Positions 8,425 through 17,978 of a stretch of DNA of 40,426 bases are shown here, piece after piece. The notes beneath the pieces were generated by a model. That model ran no database searches and was not told the origin of the DNA. It worked only from the letters and a program-made list of their open reading frames with translations. The stretch spans positions 1 through 40,426 of the forward strand of contig LQAA01000007.1 in NCBI GenBank assembly GCA_001577715.1, written 5' to 3'. Source of the DNA: Candidatus Adiutrix intracellularis (lineage in GTDB: Bacteria > Desulfobacterota > Desulfarculia > Adiutricales > Adiutricaceae). Numbering within the stretch: the stretch's first letter is position 1; each line of letters begins with the position of its first letter. The translations under genes and the position numbers were made by a program.

Positions 8425-9948
8425 ATGACTGCGGAACTCATCATCAATTACCGACCCCACGAAACTAGGGTGGCCCTATTAGAAAACGGCACTCTAGTAG
8501 AATTTCAGGTGGAGCGCGGCCCAGCAGGAGCCGGTCTTCTAGGCAATATTTACCGGGGCCGGGTTATCCGAGTTCTCCCCGGCATGCAGGCCGCCTTTGT
8601 GGATATTGGCTTGGAAAAAGCCGCTTTTCTCTATGTAGACGACCTCTTCAGCGAAGCGGTCTGTGATTTTGAAAAAAGACTGCACCCAACCCTAAGCAAA
8701 GAAAGCGAAGAAAATAATTCCGAAATAAATTCAAGACCTGAACCACCACCAATTGAAACTTTATTAACTGAAGGCCAGGAAGTGCTAGTACAAATATCTA
8801 AAGAACCTATCGGCCAGAAAGGGGCCCGGGTAACTACCCATATATCCCTACCCAGCCGACGTCTGGTTCTAATGCCGACCATGACCCATCTGGGAATCAG
8901 CCGCCGCATTGAAGACGATGAGGAACGTCACCGCCTAAAGGTTATTCTAGAAAATTTGACTCACGACCAGGGCTTCATCGCTCGTACTGCTGCCGAGGGA
9001 GCCACTGAATTTGAAATAAAGGCCGAGGCCCAGTTTCTGATTCAACTATGGCGACGCATTCAAAAAGACACCGAAAAAGCCACCGCTCCGGCCCGAATTC
9101 ACCAAGAGCTGGATGCCACTTTGAAAGCGGTACGAGATAATTTTACCGAGAACATCGACCGCCTGGTCATCGATCACCAGGGGCAGTATGAAGCTATCAA
9201 AAATTTTTTGGAAACTTTTTCTCCGGATTTAGCCAAGGGTCTCGACCTTTACACTGACTCCGAACCTATCTTCCACTCCACCGGGGTAGAGACAGAGCTA
9301 GCCCGGGCTCTGAGCAAAAAAGTCTGGTTAAAAAGTGGCGGATATGTAGTTATAGACTCTACTGAAGCCCTAACGGTCATAGATATCAACACCGGCCGCT
9401 ATGTAGGGCGCCACAACCTGGAAGAAACTATTTTAAAGACCAATCTAGAGGCGGTCAAGGAAATAACCTATCAACTGCGACTGAGAAATATCGGGGGCCT
9501 CATTGTCATTGATTTTATAGATATGGAAAAGGAAAGCAATCGCGAACGAGTCTTTCTGGCCTTAAAAGATAGTCTCAGACGCGACAAGGGCAAGACCAAA
9601 GTTTTGCCCATGAGCGAATTAGGCCTGATTGAATTAACACGTAAACGCACTAAAGAAAACATAGACCGCTTTTTGCGTGAACCCTGTTTTTACTGCCAAG
9701 GCCAGGGATTTCTACTATCACGCACCTCGGTCTGCCACGAATCATTTATGGATTTAGAACTTCAGGCCAGTGAAAACCCCCGGGGTCATTTAAAACTCAC
9801 AGTCCACCCCCAAATCCGCGATATGATGCTGGACGAGGATCGAGCCGCTCTTGAAGACCTGGAAAAACGTCTAGGCCGCTCTATAACCATTAAAGCTGAC
9901 GAAACCCTGCATCTTGAAGAACACATTATTGAAGTGATCGACGGATAA
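8425..9948 (+). CDS. rng: Ribonuclease G/E family endoribonuclease
   Basis: This endoribonuclease of the RNase E/G family is single-strand-specific and 5'-end-sensing, and processes rRNA and mRNA. The N-terminal S1 domain is interrupted by an acidic, variable linker (about residues 90-112), as in many RNase G proteins. Catalytic Mg-binding Asp residues are seen in TVIDINTGRYVG (D320) and LIVIDFIDM (D363). The Zn-link CFYCQGQG (C421, C424) holds the dimer together. It lacks the long C-terminal degradosome scaffold of RNase E, and at 507 aa it matches RNase G. In many genomes rplU-rpmA follow; here a SecB-like gene follows instead. No strong Shine-Dalgarno precedes the ATG, so translation may be coupled to the upstream gene. 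Confidence 0.95.
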   Translation: MTAELIINYRPHETRVALLENGTLVEFQVERGPAGAGLLGNIYRGRVIRVLPGMQAAFVDIGLEKAAFLYVDDLFSEAVCDFEKRLHPTLSKESEENNSEINSRPEPPPIETLLTEGQEVLVQISKEPIGQKGARVTTHISLPSRRLVLMPTMTHLGISRRIEDDEERHRLKVILENLTHDQGFIARTAAEGATEFEIKAEAQFLIQLWRRIQKDTEKATAPARIHQELDATLKAVRDNFTENIDRLVIDHQGQYEAIKNFLETFSPDLAKGLDLYTDSEPIFHSTGVETELARALSKKVWLKSGGYVVIDSTEALTVIDINTGRYVGRHNLEETILKTNLEAVKEITYQLRLRNIGGLIVIDFIDMEKESNRERVFLALKDSLRRDKGKTKVLPMSELGLIELTRKRTKENIDRFLREPCFYCQGQGFLLSRTSVCHESFMDLELQASENPRGHLKLTVHPQIRDMMLDEDRAALEDLEKRLGRSITIKADETLHLEEHIIEVIDG

Positions 9949-9950
9949 AG

Positions 9951-10394
9951 ATGACTATTTACCGATCAAACATCGAAATGGCCCAATTAAAACTTGTCAA
10001 GAGTGTGTTCGCCGTTAATGCCGATCACCAGTCCACTGAAACGCGTATTTCCATAGGGGTCTCTCTAAAAAATAACGGCGAATTTCTAGCTGACGGCCAG
10101 CGGGCCCATTTTATCCAGCGCTTTACCACAGGGGCTCCCGACAGTGCGCCTTTTTTTCTAGATGTGGAATTTGGAGCTATGTTTCTTTTGGATCCACCGC
10201 CACTACCTCTGGAATGGCCCCACTACGTCCGCCATATCTTCCCTCAAACTGTCTTCCCCTATCTACGAGAATATGTAGCCGAAACTACCCGCCGAGGCGG
10301 TTTTTCACCACTTATAATCAACAACAATATTTTCGACGAGGATGCGGAGCGGGTCCGGGACCAGGGCGACAATGAATCTAAGTGGGTTCATTAA
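9951..10394 (+). CDS. secB: SecB-like protein-export chaperone
   Basis: This is a small protein most like SecB, the tetrameric cytosolic chaperone that keeps preproteins unfolded for SecA. The best evidence is the C-terminal half: HIFPQTVFPYLREYVAETTR followed by RGGFSPLIINNNIFDE matches the SecB pattern (iFPYaRe.is....RGGFpPl.l.piNFd). The N-terminal half is divergent and lacks the textbook KDISFEAPNAP stretch. Length (147 aa) is typical. It starts 2 bases after the RNase G stop, so it is likely co-transcribed. An internal ATG at 9978 is an alternative start. It may have changed client range; a short acidic tail follows the conserved region. Confidence 0.78.
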   Translation: MTIYRSNIEMAQLKLVKSVFAVNADHQSTETRISIGVSLKNNGEFLADGQRAHFIQRFTTGAPDSAPFFLDVEFGAMFLLDPPPLPLEWPHYVRHIFPQTVFPYLREYVAETTRRGGFSPLIINNNIFDEDAERVRDQGDNESKWVH

Positions 10395-11293
10395 ACTGTA
10401 TTAGCGAAACTGATTACAAAATTCAAAGCTAAATATTTTTGTAAAATTACGACCTACCCGACCAAACTAGTTTTGAAGAACGCGGAAGAATAATTAAAAA
10501 GTCGTTGGGAACTGAAAAAAAGATGATAAAGAAACCACTAGTAAACGTAGAATATGGTTCATTACTAGCTAATAAAAATTTTGAATGATTGGATACCGAC
10601 TTAAATTTTATTAATAGCCTAATTTGTATTAGCTCCATAAGAGAATAAATTACGAAAAATCATGTCCAGATTAAATTTAATGGCAGTATCTAAGTAATAA
10701 TAAAATTTCTTAAAGCAGCTGCCGCTAGAGGTAATATCGACTATTTAATTAAAAATAAGCAACTAATAATCGCCAATCTTTTAAACAACGATACCAACCT
10801 TTAGCGGAAGTTTAAAACTTACCGAAGGCTTCCAAACAATTAAGTGAAGAGGTAAAATATTAAATATCCTGCAAAATACCCCTAATATATATAAGATATC
10901 ACAAGAAAATTTTTAAACAATAATGCGAGTGTAGAAAGACTCCTCCTAAATGGTACTAGATTTTTTTTTCAAAAGTTGTTAAACGCGTCTTAAAAATTCA
11001 GGCAGAATAACTGGTTTATCTATTTTGAATAAACTGCTTAATAATTTGTGCTATAATAATAAGGTTCTATTCGAAAAAAATTATATCTAACTTCAGTAAA
11101 ATATTTTTGGTACTCAAACTAAGAGAAAATGTAAAGTATCAACGATAAGATACTTATTTAATAAACGGAAATAATTTTTCAATTATTATTGCTCCCACAA
11201 AAAGTCGAAAATTAGATGAGCATTTTTATGGCTAAATCTATAATTCCAAATAGCTACGATCTTAAAACTAATTTTTTTGCAAAGGCATCATAA
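10395..11293. other. AT-rich gene desert, probable eroded coding sequence
   Basis: This stretch of about 900 bases is much richer in A+T than its neighbours and has no credible gene. One + frame from about 10451 reads DLPDQTSFEERGRIIKKSLG and continues to an in-frame TGA at 10585, then stays open to TAA 10646. This looks like a gene remnant, but I cannot name its family. The minus-strand ORF opposite it (10447-10638) is likely its shadow. A TATAAT lies at about 11051, 240 bases ahead of waaA, without a convincing -35. No repeats or RNA genes were seen. Confidence 0.6.
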
Positions 11294-12598
11294 ATGACGG
11301 CCCTAAATTTATTTTATAATCTTATCGCTAATTTAGCCGGGCCACTCCTAGCGCTAGCGGCGACAATCGGAGGCCGCTTCGGCGGCCCCTGGCGGGAACG
11401 TCTGGGGTTAACCTTCTTTCCCCGCCGAATCTTTGGCCGCCCCCGCCTGTGGTTCCACGGTTCTTCCGTGGGTGAAATTCAGTCGGCCGCGGCCGTTATT
11501 GCTGCTCTTCAGAAACAATGCCCCGAAGCCGAAATCTATCTCAGCGCAACTACTCCAGCCGGGCTAAATACTGCAGCCAAAATTTTAACCCCCCCAAAAA
11601 AGAACCGGATCATAGCCGCTCCGCTAGACTTCTGGGGAGCACCCAGTCGCGTCTTAACGCGGCTGGCGCCAGATGTTTTAGTTATTATGGAAACGGAACT
11701 GTGGCCAAATTTTCTAACCGCAGCGGCAGCTTCCGGAACTAAGATTATTCTGGCGGCGGCCCGCTTGACCCCTATTTCTTTCAAACGTTATCAACTTATC
11801 CAAAAATTTATGGCCGGACTACTAGCTAAATTTCAACTTATTGCCCCGGCGAGTGAAGCTGAGCGTGATTTTTTCGCCGCTCTGGGTGCGGCGCCAGATC
11901 GGTTAAAGATTCTAGGTAACCCTAAATTCGATCTCCTTCTAGCTACAGCAGAAAACTCGGATTTTAAGGCCAGTGTCAAAATCTACCAACAAAAATTGTG
12001 GGGTGAAGCCCCAACCGCCCCTTTACTAGTAGCTGGGTCCACCCATCCGGGGGAAGAAGATTTAATCGCAGCCGCCTTTATTTACCTCAAAAAGTCCAGA
12101 CCTGATCTAAGGTTGCTCCTAGCTCCGCGCCATCTAGGCCGGATCCAATCGATCCTAGCTAGTCTTAAGAAACTAGGTCTACGCTGCGCTCTAGCCGGAA
12201 CCGAGCTCAACCAACCTCTCTTCCCAGAGATGGAGGTAGTCATTCTGGACTCATTAGGTCAGCTTCAAACCTTTTACGCCCTAGCCTCCATAGTTCTGAT
12301 AGGTGGAAGTCTAAAGCCCGGGCTTTCGGGGCATAACCCTTTGGAACCAGCCGCCGTTAAAAAACCTATCCTCTTCGGCCCCCACATGAAAAGCTTTGCC
12401 CTGGAGGCCGCGGGTCTTACGAGCTGCGGCGGGGCTATCCAAACCAGCCAAAGAACTTTAGCCCAAGATTTTGATCAATGGCTTCGACAGCCTGACGCGG
12501 CGGAAAAGGCGGGCCGCGCGGCCCACGCCTTTCTGACCGCCCGAAAACCAGTGGCTCCGTCTCTAGCTAAGGCTATTTTACAAATACTTCAGGTATAA
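11294..12598 (+). CDS. waaA: 3-deoxy-D-manno-octulosonic acid transferase (WaaA/KdtA)
   Basis: WaaA transfers KDO from CMP-KDO to lipid IVA at the cytoplasmic face of the inner membrane, in lipopolysaccharide core synthesis. The N-terminus is a hydrophobic membrane anchor (LFYNLIANLAGPLLALAATI). The catalytic Glu motif is seen in WFHGSSVGEIQSA (about residues 53-65), followed by SATTPAGLNTA. GT-B fold C-terminal motifs include AGSTHPGEEDL, LLLAPRHLGR and GGSLKPGLSGHNPLEPAAVK. The length of 434 aa is typical. Its presence indicates a Gram-negative outer membrane with LPS. The ATG at 11294 begins directly after the desert; the 3-base gap to the next gene suggests co-transcription. Confidence 0.96.
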   Translation: MTALNLFYNLIANLAGPLLALAATIGGRFGGPWRERLGLTFFPRRIFGRPRLWFHGSSVGEIQSAAAVIAALQKQCPEAEIYLSATTPAGLNTAAKILTPPKKNRIIAAPLDFWGAPSRVLTRLAPDVLVIMETELWPNFLTAAAASGTKIILAAARLTPISFKRYQLIQKFMAGLLAKFQLIAPASEAERDFFAALGAAPDRLKILGNPKFDLLLATAENSDFKASVKIYQQKLWGEAPTAPLLVAGSTHPGEEDLIAAAFIYLKKSRPDLRLLLAPRHLGRIQSILASLKKLGLRCALAGTELNQPLFPEMEVVILDSLGQLQTFYALASIVLIGGSLKPGLSGHNPLEPAAVKKPILFGPHMKSFALEAAGLTSCGGAIQTSQRTLAQDFDQWLRQPDAAEKAGRAAHAFLTARKPVAPSLAKAILQILQV

Positions 12599-12601
12599 TT
12601 T

Positions 12602-15034
12602 ATGTATACGCCGCTTAAATTCTTAGCGAAGCTCCTTTTCTTTTTTCTAATCTTATCCCCAGAAACAGGGGGAGCCGACACCCCTGACCATACCGTCCGG
12701 ACAGTAGCCAAACTGGAAACATTTTACCTCTCCCTAGCCCTTCTGGGTGACAATATCTGGCTTTTTGAACTATCCTCCGACCAAAATCTAGCTAAGCGAC
12801 CCTACGAACTATCGACCATGGTCGCTCCTGGCACTAATAATACCCTGAAAGCTCCAGCCGACGGTACCAACGAATGGTCTAGTCCCACAGCCATTGTCCG
12901 TCTAACCCAGAACCCACCCCTTCTAACCATCAGTCAAAAAGACGGCACTACACTCTTCAATATTTCTCCATACGCTCCCGACGGCCAGCTAACCGGCCTA
13001 ACATTTAGTGGACCCTTCAGTCATCTTCAGGGTCTAGGGGCCGATTTTAACCTTCAAAACAACGTTTTCAACCTTATGGGGCAGACGATTATGCCCGGCG
13101 GACCTTTCGGCAACGCCCGCCTATCACTCTTAGGTTATAGCCCCAATCAAGTTCAGATACCTATTCTTTACGGCCTAGGCGAAGGTCTGCACTGTGCCGC
13201 TCTGTTTGTAGATGAAACCTTACCCCTTCAGTGGAATTTTAAAACCCAGCCCTGGACGGTATCAGCCACCGGTCCTCTGGTTCCAAACCAGAGTTTTCGC
13301 TTTTTTATCATCACCGGTTCTGATATGCCAGCCCTACGAAGCGAATTTATGGCCCTAACCGGGCGACCCCCGGTACCCCCAAAACGAATAATGGGCGTCT
13401 GGGTCTCCGGATTAGATAAAGAACTTCTTCAAGTAGAAGGACGAGAAAAGCTGACCCGTCTACAAAATATCGTGCCGGGTTTATCCGGAATTACCGCTGG
13501 TCTCGATGCCGACCTTGAAACGCTTTTGACATTCACCAAAGCTAATAATCTGGGCCTTATTCTAGACGAATCGGCCTACATACACAAAAATTCGCCCTAT
13601 TACGCGGAAATGGATCGACGTAATTTTCTGGTTCGTCTGAACGATGCCCAGGGTCCTAGTTTAGAAGTTAGCCACCTAGATCAGGCAAGTGGACTAATCG
13701 ATTATACCAACAGCGCGGTCCCCACTTTCTGGCACAGCCTTTTCCGGGAAAAACAGATAACCGATGGTCTTTCCACCTTCCGCCTAGTGGATGGCGACCT
13801 CAACGAAGCTAGCCCCAACGCCTGGTATGAAGGCTCTGGACCCCAAAGCGTCCATTCTCACTATGCGTTGGCTAACAGTTACACACTGAAATGGCTAGAC
13901 GCCATAAATACCGCTGCTAAAAACCAATGGCTCCTCAACCGCCCCCGCCTCTTTCTCATGACCCGCACCGGCACCGCCGGCCTGGCCCGCCTGTCTGGAG
14001 CTCTATATAACGGTAATACTTTCATCTTTGCCAACGGTTTTTCCGGCTTGTCGACTTTCGGGGCACGTTTGAGTCTGGCCCTGTCCGGAGTAGACTATTA
14101 TAGTTCCGACCTAACCCTGAGCCTAACCAATTGGTCCATTGAACAATTTTTTCAAATTTATGATGCCTGGCTAGCTAAATTCGCCCTGATCGACTATCCT
14201 CTTGTTCTACCGGAAGAACTTCTACTACGACCTAATACCCAATATAATCTGGCGTTAAGGGAAAGCCTCTCACCCTACACATACAACCAAACTTGGAACG
14301 CCTACCTGAACGGCCGACCCCTGGTCGCCCCTCTGACCTATTATTTCCAAAATGACCCAGTGGCCCGGGATAGACTGACAGAAATCATGCTAGGGCCCAG
14401 CCTCCTTTTAAGTCTTAATCTCAGCGGTAACGCCGAACGCACCGAAGTTTACGTTCCCAAAGGCCGCTGGTACAACTGGCATACCGGGGAACTTATCGAC
14501 CAGCCGGAATCCACTCTAATCTCTCTAGATGTAAGATATAACGGCTTGATCACCCCCCCACTTCTGGCCCGGAGCGGAGCCATTATACCAGCTTTAGAAC
14601 AGATGACCATTAAGGACGGAATAACCCAAAAAATATCAGCCCTAAAAATTTTCATCGGCGAGGAACCCTCAGAAATCATCTGGTACGAAGACGATGGTTA
14701 CAGCCAAAGTTATCTACGGAAAGATAGTCAAAATTATTATAGCCAAACTAAAATTTCGGCTGTTAGCCAGCCCGACGGCTCCACCGTAGTCACTATAAAG
14801 GCCCGAGAAGGGGGCTGGACGAACGCTCCCGGCGAACGACCTCTCCTAATAGATATTTACGGCCCCAAGGCCCCCGGCCAGGCCACTCTGGATAATCTCC
14901 CCCATAATCGAGTGGCCCAAGTTTCAGCGCTCGATAATATGAATTCCGGCTGGGCTTCTTTCGGACACAACCGCATCCGCTTTAAAACTCCGCCTCTAAA
15001 TATGAACACCGACCATGTCTTATGGTTTAAATGA
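12602..15034 (+). CDS. Exported, divergent glycoside hydrolase family 31-like protein
   Basis: The protein has an N-terminal signal peptide (KFLAKLLFFFLILSPETGGA) and an overall GH31 architecture. A beta-sandwich comes first, then PVPPKRIMGVWVSGLD at the start of the barrel, then a C-terminal region with EVYVPKGRWYNWHTGE, typical of GH31 (the protein makes the glucosidase-like WYDWxTG pattern). The nucleophile motif appears as GDLNEAS (D399). The usual acid/base segment WSGD appears as LYNGN, with N472 in place of Asp. Classical motifs such as GFW...WTDMNEP are weakly kept. It may therefore be a catalytically altered, carbohydrate-binding or decaying enzyme. It sits between waaA and dus and overlaps dus by 20 bases, suggesting a single transcript. 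The natural substrate is unknown. Confidence 0.78.
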   Translation: MYTPLKFLAKLLFFFLILSPETGGADTPDHTVRTVAKLETFYLSLALLGDNIWLFELSSDQNLAKRPYELSTMVAPGTNNTLKAPADGTNEWSSPTAIVRLTQNPPLLTISQKDGTTLFNISPYAPDGQLTGLTFSGPFSHLQGLGADFNLQNNVFNLMGQTIMPGGPFGNARLSLLGYSPNQVQIPILYGLGEGLHCAALFVDETLPLQWNFKTQPWTVSATGPLVPNQSFRFFIITGSDMPALRSEFMALTGRPPVPPKRIMGVWVSGLDKELLQVEGREKLTRLQNIVPGLSGITAGLDADLETLLTFTKANNLGLILDESAYIHKNSPYYAEMDRRNFLVRLNDAQGPSLEVSHLDQASGLIDYTNSAVPTFWHSLFREKQITDGLSTFRLVDGDLNEASPNAWYEGSGPQSVHSHYALANSYTLKWLDAINTAAKNQWLLNRPRLFLMTRTGTAGLARLSGALYNGNTFIFANGFSGLSTFGARLSLALSGVDYYSSDLTLSLTNWSIEQFFQIYDAWLAKFALIDYPLVLPEELLLRPNTQYNLALRESLSPYTYNQTWNAYLNGRPLVAPLTYYFQNDPVARDRLTEIMLGPSLLLSLNLSGNAERTEVYVPKGRWYNWHTGELIDQPESTLISLDVRYNGLITPPLLARSGAIIPALEQMTIKDGITQKISALKIFIGEEPSEIIWYEDDGYSQSYLRKDSQNYYSQTKISAVSQPDGSTVVTIKAREGGWTNAPGERPLLIDIYGPKAPGQATLDNLPHNRVAQVSALDNMNSGWASFGHNRIRFKTPPLNMNTDHVLWFK

Positions 15035-16073
15035 AGCGCCCTCAGCTACCGCCGTCACTATAGGTGCGGTTACTCTGGCTAACCCCTTCATCCTAGCCCC
15101 TCTGGCCGGACTAACCAACTGGCCCTTCCGCCGCCTGGCCAAAGAGGCCGGGGCCGGGCTCACCGTTACCGAGATGGTCAGCGCTACCGCCCTGGTTTTT
15201 AAAAACCGTGCCACCCTGAAACTTCTGGAAACAGACCCAGCCGTGGAAAAACCCTTCTGCGTTCAACTCTTCGGCAAGAACCCAGACCATATAGCCGAAG
15301 CCGCCCGCCTGGCCGTAGATCTGGGGGCAGATATTATTGATTTAAATCTAGGCTGCCCAGCCCGAAAAGTCGTGGCCAACGGACACGGCGCAGCCCTTTT
15401 AAAAGACCCTCCAACCATCACTAAAATACTCCATGCTCTAGTCCGAGCCGTGAAGGTTCCCATAACCGTCAAGACCCGCCCGGCCTTTGCTCCTAAAACC
15501 GGAGCCACAGTTTTTGAACTACTCCCCCTATTTGTGGATGAAGGCGCAGCGGCCATTACCTTGCACCCGCGCCTGGCCTCGGAAGGCTTCTCCGGTGAGG
15601 CTGACTGGCAGCAAATCGCTCGCTTGGCGGAAAAATCTCCCATACCGATCATCGGCAGCGGCGATATAACCAGCCCCGCCCAGGCCTTAGAAAAACTGAC
15701 CAATTATGGAGCCGCCGCCGTCATGATTGGCCGAGGGGCTAAAGGACAACCCTGGTTTTTCCACCAGGTTCTAGCTCTGTGGCAGAGGAAAATAATCCCT
15801 GAAATAAGCCTGACTAAACGTCTAAGCACCGCCGAACGCCATGCCAAACTTTTGTTCGAATCGATGGGCCCTAAGGCCCCATTCATGCTGCGCAAGGTTC
15901 TGATGTGGTACACCAAAACCTTACGAGGCGCGGTCGATTTTCGAGCTCGACTGTCCCAAGAAACCAATTTAGAAAACCAACTGGCTCTTTTAGTTGAGTG
16001 TCTAGCACGCCACGAAATTTTGACAGCGAATGAACAGGCCGAAGCTAACGAAGAAAATAAAACTAGAACTTAA
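15015..16073 (+). CDS. dusB: tRNA-dihydrouridine synthase (DusB-like)
   Basis: This is an FMN-dependent enzyme reducing uridine to dihydrouridine in the tRNA D-loop. Motifs include APLAGLTNWPFRRLA at about residue 28, TEMVSATAL, QLFGKNPD, and IDLNLGCPARKVVANGHGAA with the catalytic Cys near residue 114. FMN-phosphate-binding motifs IIGSGDI and AAAVMIGRGAKGQPW follow near residues 215-250. The C-terminal helical domain is present. The total of 352 aa is normal. The ATG at 15015 lies inside the end of the GH31-like gene (20-base overlap); the first 12 residues precede the conserved core, so a slightly later start is possible. The subfamily (DusB) is inferred from sequence resemblance only. Confidence 0.94.
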   Translation: MSYGLNEAPSATAVTIGAVTLANPFILAPLAGLTNWPFRRLAKEAGAGLTVTEMVSATALVFKNRATLKLLETDPAVEKPFCVQLFGKNPDHIAEAARLAVDLGADIIDLNLGCPARKVVANGHGAALLKDPPTITKILHALVRAVKVPITVKTRPAFAPKTGATVFELLPLFVDEGAAAITLHPRLASEGFSGEADWQQIARLAEKSPIPIIGSGDITSPAQALEKLTNYGAAAVMIGRGAKGQPWFFHQVLALWQRKIIPEISLTKRLSTAERHAKLLFESMGPKAPFMLRKVLMWYTKTLRGAVDFRARLSQETNLENQLALLVECLARHEILTANEQAEANEENKTRT

Positions 16074-16996
16074 AAATTACCTGGTACCAATTTGACGCTA
16101 AAATCTTTATAATCTATAATACCTTATATTTAAACATTACACCTATAACTGATTAATTTTCGATATTATTTTTCTATTTTACTCTTTATATAAATAAAAA
16201 TATGCTTATCAGATATTTAAGCAATTATATTTTTAAGTATTAATTTAGGGTGGAAAATCACGGTGAACGAACTAAGGAAGCACCCCTCTATCGATGTAAA
16301 AACTATCTACACGAAACCCACGAGAGAATGCTCTTGTGTTAATTACCAAAAAAAAGTTTTTTAGAAGATGTTCCCACTACCAAACCAACAAAATAGATAG
16401 GTAAAATCGCTCACATAATACTACTTAATCAAAATAACCCCCGTAAAAATAAAAACTATCCACTATCAAACTTGAGACAGAAATAGTTCTGGCTATTCTT
16501 ATTCACTTGTTTTATCTATATGAATTTTTTAAAAAATAATAATGACGATTAAATATCTTAAAGAAAATAAAGTATTAAAAGTATTAATAGATGTTAGAAC
16601 TATATTACTTCGACATCTCAATATAAAAAATAAATTGTCTTTCTTTAAAAGAAATTAAAACTAATAAGATATATGCAAGCGATAGAAAATTCGAGTTCGT
16701 TTCGTTTAAAAAAATTTGAATATTCCCCTGGCCGAGCACTCAAGTAATTCTGGAGATAAAGATACCAGAAACAAGACGGATAAAACAACCCTTATCCCTG
16801 CTATTTATTTTTTGTCTAGACAGTAATCCTAAAAAACTTTATAAGTATTAAAAGTCGGTAACATTGGGGAAAGCCCTAACATCCCTAAGAAATGCCAAAT
16901 ACTTATATATTAAAGTGGGTTTATTTTTCCTGATATCATAAAAACTCTTGCTGAAATAAAATTATTAAGAACGCTTCCGCTGAACATGCGATTATT

Positions 16997-17209
16997 ATGC
17001 AATTATTAAAGTCACATGTAGCACTTGGAGATTTTTCTTTCTTGCAAAAAACAACTTATCTAAAAAAGAGATTAATTAAAAAAATTAAACTAAACTTGGG
17101 CAATGTTAATGAAAATCCAAAGAAGCAAAAAGCAATTAAAGCCCGTAGACTTGAATTTGAAGCAAAGATACAATATAACTATAAAGAAAGCAAACTTATT
17201 GGTACTTAA
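16997..17209 (+). pseudogene. Small Lys-rich ORF, probable gene fragment
   Basis: This open frame of 70 codons is Lys-rich and helical (LKSHVALGDFSFLQKTTYLKK, then KKQKAIKARRLEFEAKIQYN). The frame stays open for a few residues before its ATG. I see no Shine-Dalgarno, no promoter, and no family match I would defend. It lies in decaying DNA with similar AT content. It may be the surviving C-terminal piece of a larger gene or chance. Confidence 0.25.
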
Positions 17210-17659
17210 TTAAACTTATTTTTTAAAAAGATAAAGTTAATCTACTCATATATGATAGTACGATTTACGATGATGTGATCTTACATCTTTAGTTCCTTGT
17301 AAAGATCTTGACCAGGGATTTGATATAGAATTTCTTCTCCTCTTGGTTCTTAGTGATCAGAAATCTAATGATTTTCTATTTGTTTTTTTTCATTTTTAAT
17401 TGAAATATAAACCATAATAAACCCCGAATAATCTGTTATTATGTTTTTAGCAATACATCTCTTTTCCATCTCCTTAAATAAAAATTTTTGTTATTTTATT
17501 ATCAGATGGTTATTCTTAAAAAATAAAGGCATACTAAGCAAAATTATTTATCGTTAGCGTAACTAAGAGTCTAGTTAAATAAATTTTCGTCTCATCTCCA
17601 TAGTCGGTCAAATCCCGATTTTCTGAATCATCATTAGCTTTTTAAATAACAGTTGCGCG

Positions 17660-17905
17660 TCAACTAGAGACAGAATCGTTGATCGCACCCTCGCTACAAT
17701 AATTAAAGGTTCTAAAAGACCCTCCTCCTTTTTTAAAGCGTAGGCTAAATTCTTTGATTATCTGTCGTAGGCAAATCAGGGGCACGGCCAACAAATAATT
17801 ATAGGTCGAGGTATCTTCGCCGGCTAGTATGACCCCCATTTCAGCCAAAGTTTCGTAGCGTAGTCGATAAAAAATAAGCTTAAAAGCTAGCTTCCTCTTT
17901 AAGTC
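17660..17905 (-). pseudogene. Eroded gene fragment of unknown family
   Basis: The minus strand is open from about 17905 to 17660 and reads LAFKLIFYRLRYETLAEMGV, then ILAGEDTSTYNYLLAVPLIC and LRQIIKEFSLRFK, which looks like real protein rather than random AT-rich translation. After the GGG run near 17720 a different frame seems to continue as EPLIIVARVRSTILSLVDAQ, consistent with a frameshift. A TAG lies just upstream of 17905. I do not recognise the family. It is probably a fragment of an inactivated gene. Confidence 0.35.
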
Positions 17906-17925
17906 CTAATCCTTAAAAATAGCGC

Positions 17926-17954
17926 TTGACTTTATTATCTTATTATTGCAGAAT
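17926..17954 (+). promoter_or_regulatory. Sigma70-type promoter for tRNA-Val
   Basis: TTGACT at 17926-17931 is followed after 17 bases by CAGAAT at 17949-17954 (4 of 6 matches to TATAAT). The predicted start near 17961 is about 18 bases ahead of the mature tRNA 5' end. It is the best promoter-like pair in the area and could also drive the thrS leader. Confidence 0.5.
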
Positions 17955-17978
17955 TTTCTGTGGGCCAGACCCGCTTTT

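Larger units (their letters stand above)
16074..17978. other. AT-rich gene desert with small ORF relics
   Basis: About 1.9 kb of very AT-rich DNA follows dus. All frames are broken by frequent stops. Short coding-like islands are a + strand ORF at 16997-17209 and a - strand fragment at 17660-17905, annotated separately. A less AT-rich patch at about 16250-16320 reads ERTKEAPLYRCKNYL in one + frame without a recognisable family. The promoter for tRNA-Val lies at the right end. No insertion sequence or repeat array was recognised. Confidence 0.6.

Noticed and set aside
10939-10950. CTCCTCCTAA blocks (also near 30671 and a shorter CTCCTAATAA near 40120) as antisense Shine-Dalgarno sites
   Set aside because: No start codon or open frame follows at proper spacing on the minus strand; the flanks do not align with each other.
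15263-15703. Minus-strand ORF of 146 codons inside dus
   Set aside because: Antisense shadow of a conserved FMN enzyme; low-complexity Ala/Arg/Ser composition.
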